64,000 nucleotides of DNA from Gigantopelta aegis. Its lineage: Eukaryota > Mollusca > Gastropoda > Neomphalida > Peltospiridae. Positions within the stretch are counted from its first letter, which is position 1, and every line of letters starts with the position of its first letter. Of this stretch, positions 22,301-34,100 are shown one piece after another. Below the pieces are notes generated by a model that was not told the DNA's origin, ran no database searches, and saw only the letters and a list, made by a program, of their open reading frames with translations. The DNA is taken from NCBI RefSeq assembly GCF_016097555.1, contig NC_054702.1, positions 64,091,682-64,155,681 on the forward strand, given 5' to 3'. The position numbers were made by a program, and so were the translations under genes.

Positions 22301-25101
22301 CTGAAAAATAAAATGAATGTAATGTTTTAAGAACATTATTTTTAAGGCCCGCTTTCAATAAAAACGATAATGAAAAGCGGACCTAAAAATACAATTATCA
22401 AACCATTTTTAAACACCATACTAAAAGGTTATTATAAACAAAATTTATATCATAGCTGCAGTTGGTTTTTCTTAAGCGTGAGAATGGAAGAAACATATTT
22501 AATGTGCAATGTCATCATTGACTCGTTTATATAAGAATTTTGTAATTTTTTTGTAAATTTATCAATGTATAACAGTCACAAATTGTATAAAATTGCATAG
22601 CGTGGTAGTTTTATACTAAATTTGTGACTGTTGCACATCGATAAATTTATAACAAAATGACAAACAATTCTTATAATTATAAAGAGCTCAACTATTAATT
22701 AAAACTACACATAACTCATAAATCAGTTTCTAATCATGAATCTGTTTTATGTAATGACAACCCATTTGACGTAATGATGTCATTTTCTAAGGTTTATTGA
22801 AGGATAACATTCAGGGATTTTTTAATAGAATCACAATCAGAATAGAGTAAATCGTATAATAGAGAAATTTTTAAAAATTATATACAGTCAGACCATTGTT
22901 ACTACGACATTTTCACCATCCGACTACAAATTGTCGGGAACGAACGTACACCAATGTTATTCTGTTCATTACACCGGAATTCACACCTTCCGACACCGAC
23001 AGAGCAAATTAGGAACAAATGTGCAATTAACATCTAAAAACACCTCTTTACAATGACATTACATAATCGCAGATGCTGTAGTACGTTGGCAGTACACACA
23101 GCCATTTGGCATCTTTGATCTCGTCGCGAGCCAACAGTCACATGATGTCTGAGCTACCGATGGCGGCTAACTCTAAAGACCTGTATTGCTTTTGAACACA
23201 AGCCTTTCGGTATTCAATTAAAGAATTAACTTTGAACAATCAAGTCTACCATTTTTATGACGTTTTGTAAACGAAGTAGGTACCAATCGATTAGATTGAC
23301 TGTGAATGCGCTTTGATTAATAATAATATACTTAGTATTTAATGATGGTCTGTGATCCATCCCCGTCGGTGGAACCATTGGGCTATTTCTCATTCCACCT
23401 AGTGTACAACGACTGGTATATTAAATGCTTTGGTATGTGTTATCCTGTCTGTAGGATGGTGCATATAAATGATCACTTGCTACTATAGCCGATGATTAAT
23501 AAATCGATATAACAACAATTTCGATATAACGACAAAGTGACCCAGGGACGAACGTGGTCATTGTAACAAGGTCCGATTGTACATATATTACAAAAATTCT
23601 GTGCTGATGTCACAGACATACACCTCAGCCAGGGTTCTCACGGGACTTTCTCCATTGGGGGTCATTTGAGCTTTCTTGTGAAATTTGGGGAGATACATAA
23701 TAGGATTTTAAGTTAAAACTAAAAAAATAAGAGTCCTGTCCAAGTTCCATGCTTTAAAAGACACTTTTCAAGGGTCAGTGAGATCCCTGACCTCAGCTAA
23801 ACTATACTAAATTATCATTCTTTAATGATGAATGGCAGTAGAAATTCAATCTGGTTTCAACAAAACAGGGTACTTGTGAATTCTTCAATGTGAATAGTAA
23901 ATGTTTCAGTGTTAAATTTTTTATGTTGCACCTACCATCTCTGAGACATCCTATTCGATATAACGTGGGCATCTTTATAACAAAAGCGAATATATCATCA
24001 ATGAATGTGTTCAGGGCTTTGTACGTGAGCATCCTCCAGGGAAGATGAGCCACGGACTTCAGCTTGTAGTTGATGAACAGCTGAGGCGTCATCATGATGA
24101 AACCTGCAGGAAAAGATCGGGGTGTTAGTGCTATAGCTTATATTTAACAATGTCATTCCAACAATATACCAGTTACTGAAAGCTGAAAGTTAATATCAGT
24201 TTCATGTTGTTGTTTTTTGTAATAAAATTAATAAATATAAATGTAAAGAATATTTCTGTTGGGTCCACATTCCAAAAATATATACATGTATATTGTTTGA
24301 TATAACCCAAACAACTCACACCAAATTTATTCATTTTTTAACACTCTCAATTCTCCAGAATATACAGTGTTTCGATTTTGAGGAGAGTCCAGGAGCCTGA
24401 GGCTCACAAAAATCATATAGGACTCTCTAGATTGTCTAGTATACGAGCCCGCGTGGCTCGTAAAATTATTTGTACAAATTACATTAATTCTTCGAAACGA
24501 CACAGTCAACATATATCTGAAAATCCTGGGAAACCATTGTCTTGAATAGAAAAAAAGAAAGAAAGAAATGTTTTATTTAATGATGCACTCAACACATTTT
24601 ATTTACGGTTATATGGCGTCAGACATATGGTTAAGGACCACACAGATTTTAAGAGGAAACCCGCTGTCGCCACTACATGGGCTACTCTTCCGATTAGCAG
24701 CAAGGGATCTTTTATTTGCGCTTCCCACAGGCGGGATAGCACAAACCATAGCCTTTGTTGAACCAGTTATGGATCACTGGTTGGTGCAAGTGGTTTACAC
24801 CTACCAATTGAGCCTTGCGGAGCACTCACTCAGGGTTTGGAGTCGGTATCTGGATTAAAAATCCCATGCCTCGACTGGGATCCGAACCCAGTACCTACCA
24901 GCCTCCAAGAATAGTGACCTTTTGCAAGGTTTCATGCAAAACAGTTAGTGTATCTTCTGTTCTACTGGCGATGCACGACAGGGCTCGCTGGGTTGGCGGA
25001 GGGCTCTAAAGATTTGCATACAAGGAGACCTTATGACACTTAAATTTTTTAAACTAAAATGGCACAGTGACATACATATATATTACAAAAAAATTACCAT
25101 A

Positions 25102-25132
<31 letters not shown>

Positions 25133-28100
25133 CTACTCAAAAGAATTTAAGGGTCAGACGATATTTTCGACATTATTTTCTGAATGTCAATTATATTAGC
25201 TAGACCATAATGTCACGCATGGTATTGTTCCATTTTGAAGAAAGTGGGTCTAAGCAACCCATAAATGAATTAAAATCCAGTCATTGACACTGTCGACTAG
25301 TTCTAATGCGAAAACATGCTTACATTTGCACGTAAATTAGGGCGAAAGCGAAACGTCTGCTAAGTGCCCATAACTTGCTTTTTCGCAAAGCGCTTCATTT
25401 GCACGCTTTGCACGTGTATTCCATGTTCCCAATGCTGAATTTCCGTATAATTGGAGCTTGCGTTCGTGTACGGTGCACACTCCAAATTCGACAATGGTAC
25501 GACTTCAACTGACTATCGAAGATCGAGGAAGGGCTATTGCTTGGCTTCAGGATGGCAATACGCAAAGAAATGTTGCTCTGAGACTTGGTGTCAGTCAGAG
25601 TGTCGTTGGCCGACTGTGGCAACGGTACCAAGCAACGAATTCTGTTCAAAATCGTCCACGTTCGGGAAGACCCCGAAGCACTACAAATAGAGAGGACCGC
25701 TACATCACCAATATGGCTCTACGTCAACGCACAACCACTGCACGCCGATTACGTGACAATCTGCGGACTGCGACTGGAACTCGAGTGTCTGATCAAACCA
25801 TACGCAATCGTCTGAGAGCCAATAATCTACGCTGCCGTTGCCAGGCTGTTTGACCACCACTCCTACCACGTCACAGAACGGCCAGACGTCACTGGTGCAC
25901 GCTTCATCTGCGGTGGCAACGTGTTCAGTGGGGTCGAGTGATGTTCACTGATGAGTCCAGGTTTAGTCTCCAGTTCAACGACGGTCGGGTTCGTGTCTAC
26001 ATACGTCCTGGGGAGCGCTTCGCTGACGTTAACGTTAGACAACGTCACCGGTTCGGTGGTGGCAGCGTCATGGTGTGGGGCAGCATCTCTATCCACCACA
26101 GGACCCCCCTCTATGTGGTGGATGGCAATCTGAATGGAATCCGCTATCTGAATGAGATTATCCGGCCGTTGGTTCTCCCAGGCCTTCAGCAGATTGGCGG
26201 CGGGGCAGTTCTGCAGGATGACAATGCCAGACCCCACCGCGCCAGGGTGGTAATGGACTTTTTCAGACAAGGTATCGCCAGGATGGATTGGCCAGCATAT
26301 TCGCCTGACTTGGCCCCAATAGAGAACACCTGGGACGAATTAGGCAGGAGAGTTCGGGATAACCATGCCCCTCCGGCCAACCTTCATGATCTGGGTCAAC
26401 TTCTTATGGCAGAGTGGCAGGCCATTCCCCAAGAGTTCTTCAGACGTCTGATCAACAGCATGAGGCAACGATGTGTCGAGTGTATTCGCGCCAGGGGTGG
26501 ATTCACACACTATTAAACGAATGTTCTAATGTGTAAAATCCATGTTTGACAACCTTCAACTTTGACAGCATGTCATGTGACTTTCTTGTATACAGTGACG
26601 TTTATTTGTGTTTTTTTGTAAATATGGAACAATAAATAAAAAAAATTGTGTAGTTTACATCATCAATCTAATACACTCTGAAACTTATTTGGTTATAAAT
26701 TTTTGACCCTTAAATTCTTTTGAGTAGTATATATAGAACAAATAATGATCTCAATTACTGTGACTCTGAGAAGAATAAAGCAGCACATACCAAACGTGAG
26801 AAGGAATCCATACATCATGCTGAGGATGAAGGAGTACCACCCTCTGTGTTCATTGTACAGCAGGGAATACACCGAGTAAGAAACCAGCAGGGGAAACAGC
26901 AGCCAAGACAGATATTTGAACGCCAGCTAAAACGACATAATGGTTCATAATAATAATATATCAGTAAAAAATAAACAAAATATCTAACAAGATAGATATG
27001 CACATGAGAAGGTTAGCTGAAATAAGAAATGAGAATACTGGTTTACTTAGTAATTTAATGTAGCCCAGTGGTAACGCCCTCACCTGATGTGTGATCAGTC
27101 TACGATTGATTCAAGTTAGTGGGCCAATTGGGCTATTTCTTGTTCCAACCAATGTTCCACAAAAGCCATAGTATGTACTATCCTGTCTGTGAGATGTTGC
27201 TAGTTTTTAACCGTATGTCCGACGCCATATGACCATAATTAAAATGTACTGAGTGTATTGTTAAACAAGCATTCTGAGTGTACTGGTGAACGAAACCCGT
27301 TAGTAGTAAGGGATCTTTTATATGCACCATCCCGAAGACAGAACAGCAGTGTTAGTACATACCACAGCCTTTGATATACCAGTCGTAGTGCACTGGTTGT
27401 AATGATAAATAGACCAATGGGTCCACTGAGGATCAATCCTAAACCGACTGCACATCAAGTGAGCACTCTACCACTGGGCTACATCTCACCCCACCTGCTC
27501 AGTTACAACGCATATTTTTGTTATTTTGTGTACATTTAACAAGTTATACTGCATAGTTTGTGACTGCGTACATGTAACAAGACATAATGCTTAGTTTGTG
27601 ACTGCGTACACTTACCAAGTCATATTGCTATGTTTGTGACTGCGTACACCAAGTTACCAAGTACACTTACCAAGTCACACTGCTATGTTTGTGACTGCGT
27701 ACATATACCAAGTCATACTGCTTAGTTTGTGATTACGTTCACTTACCAAGTCATACTGCTAGTTTGTGATTGTGTACACTTACCAAATCATACTGCTTAG
27801 TTTGTGATTGTGTGTAGCTGGATTTGTCTTCAATTCTGAGTCTGGGTAAAATACCAAACCACTTGTTCTCCATGTCAATCTGAAATGAAAATGCACCTTG
27901 TCTCAAAGCAATGTTCATTTTACATGAATGGCAAAGAGCATTAGAGCAAAACCAAACAAATATGTACAGCGGTTCTGTGGTTTTTATTTCCATAAATGTA
28001 AAAAATTATCATGTTTAATTCTTAATAATTAAATTTGCTGTTACATTCATTACAATATAACATCATCCAATTGGTCCAGTCATAGCAATGGGAGTTTGTT

Positions 28101-31100
28101 CATTTCTTGATGAACACAAAAAATTACCAATTGTGTAACTATTACATTACATCAGTATAAAATTCTATGAAATAACCAGAGTATGACAAATATTTTGAAA
28201 AGTCACTAGCCACAGGGCTAGTGGGTTTGTGAAAACCACTAGCCCACCAAGATAAAGCACTAGACCAAATTCTTAATCAATTATAACTGGATTTTTATCA
28301 AATTTTTGTAAGGTTACACATTTACGAGTATAACAGTAAAATAAAACAAACACTTAATGTACGTTTGGTCTTTTGTCAAGTGTGATCCATCGTCATTGTC
28401 CCGTTTTCGCTTTTGCCCTCCCCCCGGAGAAAAAAAATTGAGCTCATGATTGGTATCTAAACCCACTATCAAAATAATTAAATTTAAATGAGGGTACGAC
28501 AGTGTGACACACAGTAATAGATGGTTCAGTGTATTTGGTAGTGGGTTAAACATTTAGGGCCTACTATTTATGTCGCCAGAAACGGTGATGCCAATTGCTC
28601 AAATACAGGGCATCATCCCGTGTGAGGCCGATATCAAAAGAATATAACCGCGACATCTAATCCGTTGTTAATCGATGAACAAAAAAGGTATTATCTTGTA
28701 TCGGCAGCTGTGACGCATTATCCAAACCGCTACACGTAATAGGCCAAGTCGAGTCATTTCATGTGCGGTTACCATTAAAGTAAATTGTTTTCCTGGTTGC
28801 CGATAACCATATGTAAGCGAAGTGTTAAATTAGAAAACAAACACTGAAATTCAAAGCATGACTGGGGTTTATTTGATTGAGATTAACCTGTCGTCGAGAT
28901 TGGTGATTTCCAAGTTTTTAGCCTAAAACATATGTGCGAGATTAACTACCATGTGATGTGTCCAACCAATCAAAACACGCATGTCATTAGACTTATTTCC
29001 TGTGCCAGAAACTTGAAAGAGAAAAGTAAACAATGCATGCTGTAACTGTGACGATGTAGAGATAGCATGTTACTGCAGTTTGCAGACCTAGTTCAAGTGG
29101 ATTATTATTATTATATACTGATGGTGTTGTTGATATTATTCGATGACAAATGTCACAATCAAATTTATCAACCAATCAAAATTAGTCAAAATCAATCAAA
29201 ATGTTAGCCGAGAGAGAAAAAATTAAAAATATGATCGAGTGATAAGGAGAGGGGGTGGGAAACTAATAGCCCTGTGGGCTAGTGGTTTTGCGTTTCTCAC
29301 TAGCCCGAACTTAAAAACCACTAGCCACGGGCGTCGGTCTAGCAGATTTGTCAAACTCTGAAATAACAATCAAACTCGTTCTTCAATTGTTTACTTCTTT
29401 ATTACTTGCTGAAAGTAGTGCAAAAGTTAGGTTCATGGATTAATGAATGCCAGTGTTTTTTAAAGTCACATGGTATCATATGGATTAATCCAAGCATTAA
29501 CAACAAAATATTTACACATTGGAATTACTAGGCCATATTGTTTACAACACGATTAACAGATACTAAATATGATATTACCTTTCTGGCATTGTGTATTTTT
29601 TATGTTCCTCCGGAAAACCATTTCACTTGGTGCATAAATATAATATGAAATTTTATATCCTACAGATTTTAAAATAAGTTTTTAGGATTTTTGTGAAGAT
29701 GAAATTGAAGTCAGTTTTATAATCCTGTGTTTCAACAATGATTAACAAAAACCAAATTCTGTAGTATTGTCTTTCCTCAGATAATAATTACTTTATTATA
29801 ATGAATAATAAAAAGCTTTTTAATGTTTGTGAAAAAAAAATTCTATTATCGTTCCTGGAAAAAGTCATAAAATAATTGATTGATAGGGATGTTTACACTC
29901 ATGGGTAAATAATTTAATGTCAGTAACTCTTCAAGCCTCATTTCTTATGATAAATACACAATGGTACTATGACACATAAAGATTTCTTTAGTGTATAATT
30001 AAGATATTGCTTAAATAGAAGCACTTGATGTTTACCTGCCAAAAATGAGATAATTTATTCTACATTTAGGTTTTAAAAATACTGCCAATAGTTTTAAAAA
30101 AAAACCACCTTGAATATTAACAGGATCTCAATGTTCTTTCAAAGTTCGTTACATCGACAACTTTCTTGACCGTCTATATTTCAATGATTAGTGGTTATTA
30201 AAAATACTGCCAATAGTAAACAAAAAACCTTGATTAACGGGTTTTTAAAGTTCGAGGCTTTATCCATCAAAATGAAAGCAATTTGAGTTATGTTTACTGT
30301 AACATCGACAACCATCTTGATCTTCCATATTTCAATTATTAGTGGTTATTAAAAATACAGCCAACAGTAAACAAAAACCTTGAAAATTAATGGGATTTCA
30401 ATGTTCGACGATTCATCCATCAAGATGAAAGCAATTTTAGTTATGTGTGTACCTTAACATCGACAACTTTCTTGATCTTCCATATTTCAATGAGCAGTCC
30501 TATGAAGACGGAGATCCTGACAACAGTGTTGGTCTCGTTGTCGAGGACATACAGGACGACAATCAGCGACTGGAAAACATTGAAGAAAATCGACCGCACA
30601 GACAGACCCTCGAGAGACTTGCGCGACTTCCAGAACTGAATATCTGTCAATGAATGGGCAGATAGCAAATAAGTCTTTGTCCTCTACAATCAGTTACAGA
30701 TGGCTAACTTTTATAAAAGTTAATTAGAACAACACTCGAAAAACGTGACGTTCAGAATAGAATATTTATCAACAAATATACAAATTATAAAGGCATATTG
30801 TCACAAACCACTGACCTATTTAATGGTTTAACAAAGTATTACCTGAACAAAAATAATTTGATCTGTCCCTAAACATACTTTATTCAACCATCTTCATAAC
30901 CACCATACTCCATTTATTAATGACATTTTGTAAAAATAATTAAATTATGGCATTGGTCCATAGTTCAAAAACTAAAATTGCCGAGAGGGTTGACATGGAT
31001 TTCACTCCATCATGGTTAAGTTACGGTGATACAATAGCTAGATTTGGTTCCAACAATTAATGTAATTTTTAGTTATTATCAATTTTTAGAGAAATAAGGT

Positions 31101-34100
31101 CCTTAAATCCGTGACAGTATGCCGTAACATTGAATTTTGGGATTATTTTTTTTAGACTTCCAATGGAATCATAAAAATATTTAATACAGATATTTTTAGA
31201 TTCCAATTTCTTAATTTTACACTTCTGATCTAAACTCTGGAATTTGTTGCAGCACAGAATCCGGCTAACTTCACAGCCTGACTTTGTTGTCTGTAATCAG
31301 CAATGGATTACAAACATTTTTGTATTTTGGGATGAAAATAAATTTTATCATGTTCCCCAAGATTTAAGCAGTGAAACATTAAAACTGTTAAGGAAAGCAA
31401 ATGATTTATTGAGAATGACAAGTTATCAAGACTGAATTGAAAAAATTATGCATCCGAATAGAAATGATACACTAAAATCTCTGTTTGTACAATCTTTATT
31501 ATAACCACTTGGCAAGCAAACAACTATTTAACAAAATAATTTTGTAGGTACAAAGAAAGAGACAAGCTTTCTGGTACAAAAACAATGGATTAAAAATAAG
31601 ACCCATTTAGACAAAAAATGGTCTCCTTAAGCCATCTAAGTTTGGTTTATTGTTACTTGACCCATCATTCTAGTAGTAGGTTTGTTGATTAATAAATAGT
31701 TTAAGTACATTAATATTCAAAAGGACTTTACCATTCTTGAATGCCAGGAACTCAAAGATACTGTGAGCAATCGACACAACAATGGTCAGAGCCAAAAGGT
31801 AAGGATTGGTCTCCAGAAATGCAGTCTGTCAAAAACAAACATATATATAAATGAAATAAGTCCCAGATACGTCTAATGCTTCATATCAGATAAATCACAT
31901 GTTTCAAATCAGCAAATTTTAACAGGAAGACCATTCCAGTCACAAATTCTACAAACTCAAGCACTTTTCCAGGCCTCAGAAAATTGTCAGATTGATGGTT
32001 TCATTCACATGTTGTTCATGAAACTCTAGTTTTATGTCACCCATTTTATGTTTTCACATATCATTTAGAACATCATTTACATGGTCACAAAATGTTACTC
32101 AAAATGAAGTGGGGTACCTGAATAAAAGGTTTACGAATTTTTTTTAATGCTTAGAGGCTTGTTGTTAGGCCTTTTCTTTTAACTTGGATGTTGACATTCA
32201 TGTTAAAAACAAAATGCAATAAAAAAAATTTAAAACAATTATCATTCTTTACCTTCAGTGCATCTTGGTCATCATCCGATTCTTCCATGTCAGAGCCAAG
32301 GAAACTGTACCACTTGTTCCGCATGCCCTGAGCAGCATATAGTTGCCATCGGAATAATGAAATCGGTGAATACGTCAACGTTAGGTTTAAGACTCTGTAA
32401 ATTTAAACAATGAAAAAACTGATTATTCATGTACAATAATTTTTAACAATGATTATGCTAAGTAAAGTATATATAATTAACTCTAGCACAAAGAAAAAGT
32501 AACTGACGTTTAATATGTTTTATATAAATGTGTAAATCATTTTACTATTTTAAAAATAATACATATATTGCAAACATATATGTTGACGGTAAAATTGAAT
32601 CTACGGCATTACAGGGCTCACACTTAAGAATGTGTCTCACACAGCAATTTTGATCAATGGCAATATTTCAAAAAGATCATTTGTTGCAAATAAACATGAT
32701 TGAAAGGTAATTTTACTGTACAAAGACATATTTTAAATGTGCAAATGTTAAACACTAGCAGATAATATACACCAGGTGTATACATTTCACTACTGAGGAG
32801 CTTTACTGATGGCACAAATGTGCAGTCGGTGATAATTTCTATCAATGGCAATTTATATCTCAACGACAGCAATTGCTGTTGGTGCTGTCATTCAACTCAA
32901 GCCATGCATTAATGTCTGCATTTGTCAAATACAACATAGTTCTTCCCTAATTTAACTCACATTTATCTGCATGCAATTGTACTTACTTAGTGGTGTCATT
33001 AACTGGAGTGAACTCGGTGTTCAGGTTCCAGTACTCATTGAAGAAGATCACTGGGTAGTATTTGTTAAGGCCGGGCAAAAACTCAATATCTGAGTGAATG
33101 AAAATAAGCATAATATGGTGAAAGAATTTGCAAGGTCATAATTAAAAAACAAAAAGGTTACTCAAGTGATTGTTTTTATGACATTACATTTTCTAAACTT
33201 TTAAGTTAAATCATGTTTCAAGGTGTAAATTATACTTGAATTGTCTAAAAATACAGACTTACTACCAAACATTATGGACAAGAATTATGTGAAATTATAA
33301 TATCTCTAATTCCCTTTTCTTCCACTCACTGTCTCTTCTCTTTCTATCAAATTTTTTAAAGAAGTTAAACTGACCTAGCACTTATACTTTATGAGAAGCA
33401 GAGTTAAAAGTTTAACTCTCATAACACATGACATACTACACAAATGTTTTCTATTGCAGGACCTCATTTTGAAAACACAACAGTAATGCACACATTTGAT
33501 GGGACTATTAATGTGACATAACGAAAACATGTTTGCAGATATTGAGCCCAACATCAATCTAGGAAGCCCTACCTCATGTCACTGATAAAACACTAAATTA
33601 AGAAGAAAAAAAAAATTGTTAACTATCCAGTATTATTTTATATTTTGTTTTGTTACAGATGAGCTGGCATGTGTATCATTATTACAGATTAGGACACTAA
33701 TGAACCATAATCACAATTCACTTAACACCTTTCAGCAATTCTATTAATTATAATATGAATCAAACCTCAAAATGACACGATCTAAACCTAAAAATGAGCA
33801 GTGAGATAATCTTGAATTCACATGGGGATCATATTTAATAACACAAATTCTTAGCCTGTATTTGCATGTGGTATATAAAATGTGGAAACCAAAGGCAAAA
33901 ACAATTGGTAAATGAAAAATAACAAAGATCTCTCATTGAACATACATTCGTCCAGCGGTTGAGGAATGCTGCCCTGTATCCACGGAGAATGATCGTCCAG
34001 CAGATTCAAAGTCAGATTGGGATGCCAGTGGGACAGGATCTCATATGAGGAAGAGTTCTCTTTCTAAAAAACAAAAAAAGTATCTTCAAAATAATGAATG

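Noticed and set aside
24568..25009. Plus-strand frames of 64-96 codons
   Set aside because: They translate a reversed SINE; the same peptide string appears at 46290-46589 and, reversed, at 49775-50146, because all are SINE copies.
25863..26380. Minus-strand frames of 64-135 codons inside the Tc1-like element
   Set aside because: Shadows of the transposase, whose plus-strand frame carries the DDE motifs.
27533..27830. Short regular repeats resembling a CRISPR array
   Set aside because: Units are contiguous without unique spacers and begin within a eukaryotic exon; no cas genes and a eukaryotic context.
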